This document shows positions 1 to 7,230 of a DNA stretch of 10,552 bases, in pieces. The stretch spans positions 1 through 10,552 of the forward strand of contig JAEEKM010000097.1 in the NCBI GenBank assembly GCA_016282455.1, in the 5' to 3' direction. How positions within the stretch are numbered: position 1 is the stretch's first letter; each line of letters begins with the position of its first letter. The notes under the pieces were generated by a model that did no database searches, was not told the DNA's origin, and was given only the letters and a program-made list of their open reading frames with translations. The position numbers and the translations under genes are program-made. The stretch comes from Treponema sp. GTDB lineage: Bacteria; Spirochaetota; Spirochaetia; Treponematales; Treponemataceae.

Positions 1-557
1 TCAGTTTCTGCAATCTCAACATCTGCAACAAGGTAAGAAGTATCTACCAGAGTTCCCACACTGTCTTTTGCTTCAAGGGAATCTCCTACGGCAACATCTA
101 TGTCTGCAATTATTCCGTCAAAGGTAGCAGTAACTTTTCGCTCTGCAATTTTTTGAACAAGAGCATTGCGCTGGGTTTGCATGAGTTCCAGTTCTTTTTT
201 TGAACCTGCAATTTTTGTTGTTTCCATGTCGTAGTCGTGTTTGGCAAGATTATATTTCTGGGTGGTATCATCCATCTGCATAATCACATCGCCTTTTTTT
301 ACGTGGTCTCCCTGCTTTACGTAAACCGCCATTACTGTTCCGTCAGAGAGAGCCTGAAGGGTCTGTTCCTGGGCGGCAGAAGCAACGCCTGCAATATCAA
401 TGGCATTCTGATACACTTCTTTTTTTACAACATAAGTTTCTGTAAGGGCACTGCTTTTTACCACAACACTTCTTGCAATAAAAAGTCCTGCTCCCACAAG
501 CACAAGAAGAACAGAAGCGATAATTAAAATACGAAGAGTTTTTTTTGTCATTGCCAT
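1..557 (-). CDS. HlyD/MacA-type periplasmic adaptor of an efflux pump (5' part, cut by window edge)
   Basis: This is the N-terminal 185 residues of a membrane-fusion (adaptor) protein, which links an inner-membrane pump to a TolC-type channel across the periplasm. I translated it directly. Residues 4-28 form one hydrophobic inner-membrane anchor after a short KK start. Residues 66-97 form the first half of a lipoyl-like domain (core GTVMAVYVKQGDHVKKGD). A charged, probably coiled-coil hairpin follows at about 98-139, and the second lipoyl half (VTATFDGIIADIDVAVGDS) lies at 142-160. This split-lipoyl order is typical of HlyD/MacA/AcrA adaptors. The start ATG (555-557) overlaps the TolC stop as TAATG, with GGAG eight bases upstream; a second ATG two codons later is spaced less well. 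Coupling to the TolC-like gene supports the role. The rest of the gene and the pump that decides the class (ABC or RND) lie beyond base 1. Confidence 0.9.
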   Translation of the reverse strand, partial: MAMTKKTLRILIIASVLLVLVGAGLFIARSVVVKSSALTETYVVKKEVYQNAIDIAGVASAAQEQTLQALSDGTVMAVYVKQGDHVKKGDVIMQMDDTTQKYNLAKHDYDMETTKIAGSKKELELMQTQRNALVQKIAERKVTATFDGIIADIDVAVGDSLEAKDSVGTLVDTSYLVADVEIAET

Positions 558-2011
558 TATTCAGTCTCCTTCTTTTCTTCCTGCAAAAGTTCACCGTCCC
601 TTCGGAACAAAAGCTGGGTTTCATCATTGTATATAATCAGCTGAATGTCATTTATAAGACACTGTATGCGGTAATTTTCTTTGTTCACATGAGACGAGCG
701 GTATTCACTTTCTGTAATTACACCGCGGTCAAAATATAATTTATTATCTGCTTCAAGCTGACTGTAAAGGGTAAAGAATTCCAGGTTGCTTTTTTTACTC
801 CAGAGAATATCTTCAAGAGAAGTTTCCTGAGTGATTACTGCAGTTTCATATTTGTTTTCTGCAGACCGAATGGAAATCATTTCCTGTTCTTCATCCAGCC
901 GTAATTTTTTTTCACTGATTGAGTTCTCGAAAAATGCACTGGGGTCAAGGGAAAAACCAAGACTGTAAGAGGGATTAAGACTTTCTGTATTCATGGGAAG
1001 TGAAAGACCTGTATTAACGGAAAGGGCACTGTTCTTTAATGCAAAACCAAGTCCTGCATCAAGGGAGTCTACCTTGGAATTATTAAAAGCATTTTTATTT
1101 CCAAAAGTGTAACCCACAGAAGCCGTAAGAGAAAATGCCTTGTCTGCCTTACGGGTACGATCGTTTATATGTTTTGTCCAGAGGGCCGACTCAATTTCTG
1201 TATAATCATTTTTGTTAAAGGAATGAACATCCACCGCCTGCACGGAAATAATTTCGTCCGGAAGATATTCCATTGCATTGCTTCCTTCATATTCTTTTCC
1301 GCAGCGGGAATAAAAAATCTTCATTTCCCTTTCCAGTTCATGCTGTTTGTTTTCCACAGTGCGCCTGTCAGAAAGAACCTGCATTTGCGCAGACCGGTAT
1401 TTCGAAGACCCTGTACTGTATCCTTTTGCACGAACTTCTTCAAATTTTATTTCATCATCATAAAGATCTTTTTCTGCCTTAATGATTGAAACTGCTATTT
1501 GAAAAAGTGATTTGATGTAGGTGTAAAATTCTTTTTCTGCCGTAACAAATCCGTTCTGTAAATTTCTCTGTGCGGTAAGAAGTGTGCGCTGAGATTTTAA
1601 AAGTGCTATTTCTCTTTTTTCCCTGTTGCCTGAAAATAGATCTGCACTTAAAGATAAACTTGTGTTGGTAAACTTTGTTTCTGCAGATGAGTCGAAAGTT
1701 GAAGAAAGGGTGAAAGAAAGATTGTTTCCCTGTGGAATGGAAAAACTTGCAGAAGGGGAAAACTTTATTGTTGTAGAATCGCCTGTAATAAAACGAATGG
1801 TTCCGCTTGAAATTTTAAAACTCAAGCCCTGGGAGATTTTTGTTGACTCATGTGACAGCATCTGCTGTTCAACTTCCGCCGAAAGGTTCTGTAGACTCAA
1901 GTTGTTCTGGAAGTAGCCTGTAAGCAGTTCGCTCAGCGTTGCCTCTGCCGCAAGGGGAAACATAAAAGTCAGCCCCAGCAGGCAAAGGCATATTTCTTTC
2001 CGAAGTTTCAT
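557..2011 (-). CDS. TolC-family outer-membrane efflux protein
   Basis: The 484-residue product is the probable outer-membrane channel of a tripartite export system. It has a signal peptide (KLRK, then a hydrophobic stretch, with cleavage likely after AEA at residue 24). The family pattern then occurs twice: long amphipathic helices around short beta-rich blocks. The beta-rich blocks, with alternating Ser/Thr/Phe as expected for barrel strands, lie at roughly residues 60-125 and 290-355. The stretches at about 128-230 and 365-470 are charged and helical. Length fits TolC proteins. The gene begins 39 bases after the preceding stop, the largest gap in the cluster, with no clear Shine-Dalgarno sequence, and it ends in a one-base overlap with the adaptor start. 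T. pallidum is known to carry TolC-like proteins beside an adaptor, so the arrangement is familiar. The exported substrate cannot be read from sequence. Confidence 0.88.
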   Translation of the reverse strand: MKLRKEICLCLLGLTFMFPLAAEATLSELLTGYFQNNLSLQNLSAEVEQQMLSHESTKISQGLSFKISSGTIRFITGDSTTIKFSPSASFSIPQGNNLSFTLSSTFDSSAETKFTNTSLSLSADLFSGNREKREIALLKSQRTLLTAQRNLQNGFVTAEKEFYTYIKSLFQIAVSIIKAEKDLYDDEIKFEEVRAKGYSTGSSKYRSAQMQVLSDRRTVENKQHELEREMKIFYSRCGKEYEGSNAMEYLPDEIISVQAVDVHSFNKNDYTEIESALWTKHINDRTRKADKAFSLTASVGYTFGNKNAFNNSKVDSLDAGLGFALKNSALSVNTGLSLPMNTESLNPSYSLGFSLDPSAFFENSISEKKLRLDEEQEMISIRSAENKYETAVITQETSLEDILWSKKSNLEFFTLYSQLEADNKLYFDRGVITESEYRSSHVNKENYRIQCLINDIQLIIYNDETQLLFRRDGELLQEEKKETE

Positions 2012-2034
2012 AATACTACTTTAGTGCAGAAACC

Positions 2035-2050
2035 TTAAAAGGACTTTTAA
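2035..2050 (-). repeat. A/T-rich inverted repeat between the small membrane gene and the TolC-like gene
   Basis: On the minus strand TTAAAAGTCCTTTTAA follows directly after the TAA stop of the upstream gene. It could fold as a six-pair A/U stem with loop GUCC. There is no G/C-rich stem and no following U run, so it is a poor intrinsic terminator. It may be a weak pause or decay signal, or chance in A/T-rich spacer. Confidence 0.3.
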
Positions 2051-2419
2051 TTATTCCTCCGAATCATCAAGCACAGATGAAGGCATATTGGTCTGCTTTC
2101 TTGGTTTTGCTTCTTTCTTTTTATCTGCATTTACACCAGTTCTGATTTTAAACATGGAGTCGTCAAACTTATCTTCAAAACCAAAATGCCTGATGACGGC
2201 AGCAGAAATTTTATTGTAAAGGAAAAAACTTAAAAGAAGTCCGCCCACAAGGCAAACCATAAGGGCTGCAGAAAAAATGGAAGAACTTTCTACATGAAAA
2301 ACAAAACGCAGCAGGGCAAAACTTCCCAGTACCAGTGCAGTAATGACCAGTACTGTAAGAAGAATATTTGCCGCGGTTGAAATTACAAGATACAAAAGTG
2401 TAAAACTTTTTTTATTCAT
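2051..2419 (-). CDS. Small two-helix membrane protein next to lspA, function unknown
   Basis: The product has 122 residues. Two strongly hydrophobic segments at about 9-40 and 47-68 are membrane helices. The C-terminal third (from about 80) is charged and low-complexity (DKKKEAKPRKQ, ending DDSEE) and should be soluble. The start ATG overlaps the lspA stop in the four-base ATGA arrangement, and AAGGAAG precedes it by four bases, so it is almost certainly translationally coupled to lspA. I do not recognise a defined catalytic motif. I recall treponemal proteins of this kind carrying the label 'leader peptide processing enzyme', probably because of the neighbouring lspA; nothing in the sequence supports an enzymatic role. 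An accessory of the lipoprotein-processing step or an unrelated membrane protein are both possible. Confidence 0.8.
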   Translation of the reverse strand: MNKKSFTLLYLVISTAANILLTVLVITALVLGSFALLRFVFHVESSSIFSAALMVCLVGGLLLSFFLYNKISAAVIRHFGFEDKFDDSMFKIRTGVNADKKKEAKPRKQTNMPSSVLDDSEE

Positions 2420-3018
2420 TTTTCTTCCTTAGATTTTTTTGAATCCTTAACAATCTGAACAATGAAGGTGATGATAAAAATAATTCCGCATACTACTACT
2501 GCAGAATCTGCCACGTTAAAGGTTGGCCAGCGTTCCCAGGAGAGCCAGGAGAAAGGTCCCTTCTTTGGGAAAGATGCACCTTTAATGCTGCCAAAGAAAA
2601 TGCAGTCAATAAAATCAACAACTCCATCGGGACGGAAGAAACGGTCAACAAGATTTCCAAGTCCACCGCCAAGAATGCCGCAGATTGCCCAGCGCTGAGT
2701 CTGAGTAAAATCTTTGTTCCTGAAATAAATTACGTAAACAAGAATAATTACAATCAGGGGAATGACTGCGAATAAAATTGCACGAACATTCTGCGGGAGG
2801 GATGAACCCATACTAAAGGCAACTGCCTTGTTGCGCACGTGAATAAAACGAAGGACAGAACCCAATACGTTTATAATGCCGTCTTCTTCGCTTGAAAAAG
2901 GATTAAGTCGGGGAATAAACTTTACAACCAGTGCCTTTGTAATCTGGTCAAGCAGCAGCACGATTGCTGAAAGTGAAAGCGGTATGATTTTTTTTGTAAG
3001 CTCTTTATTCTGATTCAT
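2416..3018 (-). CDS. lspA: Lipoprotein signal peptidase (signal peptidase II)
   Basis: This inner-membrane aspartyl protease removes signal peptides from diacylglyceryl-modified prolipoproteins. The 200 residues contain four hydrophobic segments (about 10-35, 72-98, 108-124, 168-191). Family motifs are clear: DQITK at 24-28, NKAVAFS at 63-69, GNLVDR at 121-126 and FNVADS at 167-172. The catalytic pair should be Asp125 and Asp171, by alignment with Asp124/Asp143 of the Pseudomonas aeruginosa enzyme. The spacing of 46 residues instead of 19 means about 27 extra residues (roughly 139-165, rich in Phe, Trp, Lys and Gly) lie in the periplasmic part next to the active site. The usual NxGxAF box reads NKAVAF. 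The start has GGAG five bases upstream. The gene lies 15 bases after its upstream neighbour and overlaps the downstream gene. Spirochaetes are rich in lipoproteins, so the gene should be important. Confidence 0.95.
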   Translation of the reverse strand: MNQNKELTKKIIPLSLSAIVLLLDQITKALVVKFIPRLNPFSSEEDGIINVLGSVLRFIHVRNKAVAFSMGSSLPQNVRAILFAVIPLIVIILVYVIYFRNKDFTQTQRWAICGILGGGLGNLVDRFFRPDGVVDFIDCIFFGSIKGASFPKKGPFSWLSWERWPTFNVADSAVVVCGIIFIITFIVQIVKDSKKSKEEK

Positions 3019-3033
3019 GATTTCTCCAGTATA

Positions 3034-4140
3034 CTATTGAAGTTTATTTTCGTCCACTGCCAGTGAAGGAAGAGAAGCCTGACTGTTTGCAGAAACTTCC
3101 TCTGCCATGGAAAAGGCTTTTTCCAGTTCACTTGCCATGTGACTTGACATGTAAAGACTGCCGTCGCGCTCAACGCCCATAAATCTTGCAGTAAGAGGCT
3201 CCGTGTTTTCTATTGGACCAAAACCTTTTGTTTCATAAGCACTTGTTTCTGCAAATTCATAGCAGCCGTCAAGAAGATTTCTGTTTGCTTCCTGAACTTC
3301 TGTAAAGATTTCTGCATCATCTTTTTCTGTAACAAAGAAAACAAAATCTTCTTCCCTTACACCGGAAAGTTTTATGAGGGAATTACATTCATCTATCAGC
3401 AGGGAACGATTGTCCTTTAATAGTTTTTTGTATTCCTCTTCTCCCCTGTTAAAGAAGACGTAGTTAAAACCAAAGCGCCTGAAAGAACGGAAGTCCATTG
3501 AGTTGCCAAAATATTTTTGTTCAGGAGTATTAAACTCACCCACGTAAACAAGGAATCCATCCTTTGCAAGTTTTGCACAAACCGCTTCGTACACTTCCGG
3601 AGCAGAAAGTTTTGAAGGAATGAAAAGAATGACTCTATTTTTTTCTACAGATTCTTCTTTATCTGTCTTTTCATATTTCCACACTTGCGCAGTGTTTACT
3701 TTTAATGGATTGTCTTCGGAATTAAAACCTTCTTTAAAATTTCCGTGATAGGAAGTAGAAGAAAGAGTAACTCCGTATTTTTTTAAATTTACAAGAGCCG
3801 GACGGAAGTAAATTGCAAGTACAAGGCAGGCAATTACAAGAACCATGTTCACTATGGAAATGAGAACAAAAGAAAATCCGTAGTGGTCAATTACAAGATG
3901 GGAAAGAAAACGCAGGAGTGCACGTACGTTCCAGATTGCAACAAAAAGTGCCAGGGCAGAAATCAGAAAATCAAAGGCAGTAAGACCCCATGCAAGAATG
4001 TTCAGCACAGACACCAGAAAAGCAACGAGAGGAACTATTGCCAGTGCATCTGACTGAACTTCTTTTATAAAAAGAAAACGGGAACTTGAAAGAAGAAGCA
4101 AAAAGAGTACCAGAAGTTCACTGATAAAATGATTTGCCAT
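3034..4140 (-). CDS. Membrane protein with four N-terminal helices and a soluble C-terminal domain, function unknown
   Basis: The product has 368 residues and matches no family I can name with confidence. The first third is membrane-embedded, with hydrophobic stretches at about 5-25, 33-54, 56-72 and 88-112. After YFRPAL the protein becomes soluble. Residues 169-175 (RVILFIP) followed by a helix (APEVYEAVCAKLAKDG) and a second strand (FLVYVGEF) look like the first strand-helix-strand of an alpha/beta (Rossmann or hydrolase-like) fold. Later strands appear at FNYVFF (225-230) and DFVFFVTE (265-272). No GxSxG nucleophile elbow is present, so an active alpha/beta-hydrolase is doubtful. The C-terminus (about 335-368) is Ser/Ala/Glu-rich. 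It starts 10 bases after the preceding stop with GGGA upstream, and is followed by lspA after 15 bases, so an envelope role is a reasonable inference from context only. Confidence 0.8.
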   Translation of the reverse strand: MANHFISELLVLFLLLLSSSRFLFIKEVQSDALAIVPLVAFLVSVLNILAWGLTAFDFLISALALFVAIWNVRALLRFLSHLVIDHYGFSFVLISIVNMVLVIACLVLAIYFRPALVNLKKYGVTLSSTSYHGNFKEGFNSEDNPLKVNTAQVWKYEKTDKEESVEKNRVILFIPSKLSAPEVYEAVCAKLAKDGFLVYVGEFNTPEQKYFGNSMDFRSFRRFGFNYVFFNRGEEEYKKLLKDNRSLLIDECNSLIKLSGVREEDFVFFVTEKDDAEIFTEVQEANRNLLDGCYEFAETSAYETKGFGPIENTEPLTARFMGVERDGSLYMSSHMASELEKAFSMAEEVSANSQASLPSLAVDENKLQ

Positions 4141-4150
4141 GAAGCTTTCC

Positions 4151-5218
4151 CTACTGTAATTTCAAAGTCCAGGAATAAAGTATCTTCTCAAAGTAAGCGC
4201 GGTTTTTCTGATAGGCTCCTTCAAAAACTGTAAGTGAAAAAATGTGGGCACTGCCGTCTTCTTCACGGAAGAGAGTTTTAAACACACGGGTCACGCCGTC
4301 TCCTTCGGAATACCAGAGCACACAGGATTTTGCAAGAAGATTATCTGCAGAATTTTCCCATTCACTTTTACTGTGCTTCCAGAGAGGATATGAATGTGTG
4401 TGTCCCATGAGGGAAGACTTAAGGGCACGGAAGTAGGAATCCTGGTCAATGCTGTCTCCGCTCATCATGGTAAGAACTGCAACATCACCCAGCACCCAGA
4501 GGTTTTCCATGCTTTGAGTCCAGGCTTCATCAAGTGTAACTTTCTGTTTTCCATAGTTTACGGGAAGAGGATTTTTATTTGACTTTTTGATTTTTCTTTT
4601 TTTATCCTGCGGAAGTTTTTTGATTCCCCTGTAGGAAGAAAAAGTGTCGTCGCTTGAAGAAAGCACCCGCCCCGCAGTTTCTACAGAAAATATTTCTTTT
4701 CCTGCAGCAGAAATAGAACGGATGTTAAAAAGAGGAACGAAGGGGTCGTATTCCAGTACAACTTCTCCGCCAAACTCAGAAAGATTTTCTGTGCTTTTAA
4801 GAAGACTCATGTCCTCAAAAGAAACTTTTTTTCTTGCAGAAACAAATGTGTAAAAAAGAGAATGAATGTAGTTTACAATGTCTGTATCCTCTGCAGTACC
4901 AGCCCCTACAATTTTTTCTCCGGTAATCTCAAGGTTTTCCCCTTCAGGATTTATGGAAAGGTAAACGGTTATATCCTTTTCAGTAAGCTTTGCTTTTTTG
5001 TCCGCAGGTGAATAGTAACGGGCACCATAAGTTCCTTCATCAAAAGTAATAAAACCAATTATGCTTTCCCGTTTAAAACTGCTGTCCCTGTAATAGACAA
5101 AGTCGCCGGAAGAATCTGCTAAGGGAGACTCAAAACCCGGCAGTGCAAAAACTGCTGCTGCTGAAAAAAGAAGCAGAGAAAAAAATGCAAGTTTTGTTTT
5201 GCAGAGAATATTTTTCAT
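4151..5218 (-). CDS. Exported protein of unknown function
   Basis: The product has 355 residues. The N-terminus has a clear signal peptide: KNILCKTK, a hydrophobic core at 10-24, and probable cleavage after VFA (residue 25). It lacks a convincing lipobox, so it is probably periplasmic or outer-membrane associated. The mature part is mixed alpha/beta. It has a strongly basic linker around 199-215 (KKLPQDKKRKIKKSNKN) that may separate two domains, and an aromatic-rich C-terminal part (about 228-355: DEAWTQSMENLWVL, SYPLWKHSKSEW, CVLWYSEGDGV). No transmembrane segment follows the signal peptide. I recognise no family and propose no function. The gene begins nine bases after proS; its ribosome-binding site (AGGAAGG) includes the proS TAG stop, so it is co-transcribed with proS. 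Confidence 0.82.
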   Translation of the reverse strand: MKNILCKTKLAFFSLLLFSAAAVFALPGFESPLADSSGDFVYYRDSSFKRESIIGFITFDEGTYGARYYSPADKKAKLTEKDITVYLSINPEGENLEITGEKIVGAGTAEDTDIVNYIHSLFYTFVSARKKVSFEDMSLLKSTENLSEFGGEVVLEYDPFVPLFNIRSISAAGKEIFSVETAGRVLSSSDDTFSSYRGIKKLPQDKKRKIKKSNKNPLPVNYGKQKVTLDEAWTQSMENLWVLGDVAVLTMMSGDSIDQDSYFRALKSSLMGHTHSYPLWKHSKSEWENSADNLLAKSCVLWYSEGDGVTRVFKTLFREEDGSAHIFSLTVFEGAYQKNRAYFEKILYSWTLKLQ

Positions 5219-5227
5219 AAAGCCTTC

Positions 5228-7039
5228 CTATGCTTCAAGAGCAACAAGTGCGTCTTCTACCATCTGGGCAACCTGGCTTGTAGCAGAATCAAGCGGAATA
5301 AGTTTTGCTTCAGCCTCGCTTCTGAGTTTAACTTCTACATTGGGAAGATTTTTGTCGCCAACGGTAATGCGGATGGGGAAGCCCATAAGATCCATGTCAT
5401 TGAACTTAACACCGGGGCGTTCATCTCTGTCATCAAGAAGAACTTCAATTCCTGCTTCCGTAAGTTCCTTGTAAAGACGGTCAGCGGCTTCTTTCATTGC
5501 TCCATTGTACTTGATTGGAACAATTGCAACCTGGAAGGGAGCAACACTCATCGGCCAGATAATTCCCTTGTCGTCGTGGTAGGCTTCAACAATACTTGCA
5601 AGAACGCGGTCAACACCGATTCCATAGCAGCCCATTGTTGGAACAGAAGCTTTTCCGTTTACGTCCAGGTAGGTAACACCCATGCTCTCTGTGTATTTTT
5701 TTCCAAGCTTAAAGATGTGTCCCAGTTCGTTTCCTTTTGTGCTGTAGAAAGTTCCGCCGCAGCAGGGGCATTTGTCTCCGGGAACTACTGTGCGGACATC
5801 TGCATTCATCCAGGCAGTATAGTCGCGGCCGGGTTCTACGTGTTTAATGTGGTAGCCTTCTTTACCTGCACCTGCAATTGCATCATGCATATCATTCACG
5901 CTTAAATCCTGAAGAATGGGGCACTTTACTGTAACTGGTCCAACAAAACCGTGGGGTGCTCCTGCAATCTGAAGAATCTCTTCGTCATCTGCAAGACAGA
6001 CTTCGCTGGCTTTAAGGGCACCGGCAAGTTTTGCTTCGTTTACGTCAAGGTCTGCACGGATGAGTACACACACGTAAGAAAGAGGATAGAAGGTTAGGTT
6101 TCCTTCTGTTTTCTTTTCAAGTTTTTCGCAGTGGGGAGCCTTGCTTAAATCCAGAGTGCTGTTTATTACGCGGTAAACAAGTGCCTTAATAAAGGTCTTT
6201 GGAGTTGAGTTAAAGAACTTTTCCATGTCTGCAATGCTGAAGACATTTGGAGTTGCAACATCTTCGACTGGAAGATCTGTCTTCTTCTGAGGATTACCCT
6301 CGTTGTCAACAGCGGCATCCGGTTTGCAGGAAGCTTTTTCTACGTTAGCGGCATAATCGCAGTCAGGGCAGATAATAAGGGTGTCGTCACCAACTTCACT
6401 TTCTACCATAAACTCTTCACTTCCGCTTCCACCCATGGCACCAGTGTCTGCTTTTACAGGGATGACTGTAAGACCCAGTCTTTTGAAAATGCGGAGATAG
6501 GCTTTTGCATAAGCCTGATAAGTTTCGTCAAGCGACTCATCATCTGCGTTCATGGAATAACCGTCTGCCATGTTAAACTCACGGCCACGCATAACTCCGT
6601 AGCGGGGGCGGATTTCGTCACGGTACTTGGTGTTAATCTGATACATGTTGATTGGAAGCTGCTTGTAGCTTGTAAGACCTGCACGAACAATTGCTGTGTA
6701 GGCTTCTTCTGCGGTTGGAGAAACTACCATGTCCTGTTCACCACGGTTTTTTGCCTTAAGCATCTGTGGTCCCATTGTGTCCCAGCGGCCACTCTCTTTC
6801 CAGATGTCACCCGGAACAACAACAGTTGGGCGGAATTCCACTGCACCGGAGCGGTTCCACTCTTCCCGGATTGTATTTTCCACTTTATTGTATGCCTTAA
6901 GTCCAAGAGGCATATATGTGTAAAGTCCGTTTCCCAGTTTGCGGATAAGGTCAGCGCGCATCATGAGCTGATGGCTTGAAATGATTGCTTCTGCAGGGGC
7001 TTCCCTGAGGGTTCTGAATGGAAGTTGTGATGTTTTCAT
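5228..7039 (-). CDS. proS: Prolyl-tRNA synthetase, bacterial type with editing insertion
   Basis: This cytoplasmic class II enzyme charges tRNA-Pro with proline. The 603 residues follow the bacterial architecture. Motif 1 is around 33-76 and motif 2 is YRDEIRPRYGVMRGREF at 139-155. The editing (INS) domain spans about 220-405, with Lys281, NEAKL at 334-338, GFVGPV at 364-369 and His397 in the places where the E. coli protein has its editing residues. Motif 3 is MGCYGIGVDRVLAS at 469-482, followed by the anticodon-binding domain from about 500 (DDRDERPGVKF at 536-546). The N-terminus MKTSQLPFRTLREAPAE aligns with E. coli MRTSQYLLSTLKETPAD, which fixes the start. The proline-site loop reads SPTAEE rather than the common GPTHEE, keeping Thr109 and Glu111. 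Two CPxC pairs (224/227 and 424/427) could hold a metal. No ribosome-binding site precedes the start; see the promoter entry at 7048-7076. Confidence 0.97.
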   Translation of the reverse strand: MKTSQLPFRTLREAPAEAIISSHQLMMRADLIRKLGNGLYTYMPLGLKAYNKVENTIREEWNRSGAVEFRPTVVVPGDIWKESGRWDTMGPQMLKAKNRGEQDMVVSPTAEEAYTAIVRAGLTSYKQLPINMYQINTKYRDEIRPRYGVMRGREFNMADGYSMNADDESLDETYQAYAKAYLRIFKRLGLTVIPVKADTGAMGGSGSEEFMVESEVGDDTLIICPDCDYAANVEKASCKPDAAVDNEGNPQKKTDLPVEDVATPNVFSIADMEKFFNSTPKTFIKALVYRVINSTLDLSKAPHCEKLEKKTEGNLTFYPLSYVCVLIRADLDVNEAKLAGALKASEVCLADDEEILQIAGAPHGFVGPVTVKCPILQDLSVNDMHDAIAGAGKEGYHIKHVEPGRDYTAWMNADVRTVVPGDKCPCCGGTFYSTKGNELGHIFKLGKKYTESMGVTYLDVNGKASVPTMGCYGIGVDRVLASIVEAYHDDKGIIWPMSVAPFQVAIVPIKYNGAMKEAADRLYKELTEAGIEVLLDDRDERPGVKFNDMDLMGFPIRITVGDKNLPNVEVKLRSEAEAKLIPLDSATSQVAQMVEDALVALEA

Positions 7040-7047
7040 GATTGGCT

Positions 7048-7076
7048 ATTATAAGGAAAAATGCTTTCATGGGCAA
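7048..7076 (-). promoter_or_regulatory. sigma-70 type promoter of proS, predicting a leaderless mRNA
   Basis: On the minus strand a perfect -10 box TATAAT (7053-7048) lies 17 bases after TTGCCC (7076-7071), a 4/6 match to TTGACA. Only eight bases (AGCCAATC) separate the -10 box from the proS ATG. Transcription should therefore start about 0-4 bases before the ATG, leaving no room for a Shine-Dalgarno sequence. The position is inferred from consensus only. Confidence 0.7.
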
Positions 7077-7113
7077 CTGCCGGAAGCGGGAGTGGCAACG
7101 TTGAGAAGACCAT

Positions 7114-7143
7114 AAAAAAAACACACTCCGTACCAAAAGCGTG
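7114..7143 (-). terminator. Intrinsic terminator ending the candidate small RNA
   Basis: On the minus strand CACGCUUU (7143-7136) pairs with GGAGUGUG (7129-7122) around loop UGGUAC, giving eight pairs of which three are G-U. Eight uninterrupted U follow (7121-7114). The stem is only moderately stable because of the wobble pairs, but the U run is strong. It lies upstream of the proS promoter. Confidence 0.65.
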
Positions 7144-7212
7144 ACTGATGCCGCCGACCCGTCGGTTACGCAGCATGAACCACGTGCTTCGTGCACGGAA
7201 TGTGCTCTAGAA

Positions 7213-7230
7213 ATGTATGAGCTCATACAT
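7213..7230. repeat. Perfect 18-bp palindrome at the predicted RNA start
   Basis: ATGTATGAGCTCATACAT is its own reverse complement over all 18 bases. TAG and CTA on either side extend the symmetry imperfectly. It lies immediately downstream of the predicted start site (about 7232-7234). It could be an operator for a dimeric repressor placed to block RNA polymerase, or, as RNA, a 5' stem of seven pairs with loop AGCU that protects the transcript. Confidence 0.75.

Noticed and set aside
1169..1916. Several short plus-strand frames opposite the TolC-like gene
   Set aside because: They are shadows of a well-supported 484-residue gene, with no ribosome-binding sites or coherent features.
6951..7226. 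A 91-codon minus-strand frame starting inside the 18-bp palindrome
   Set aside because: It crosses the terminator hairpin and the proS start in another frame, has no ribosome-binding site and no recognisable composition. The segment is better explained as RNA.
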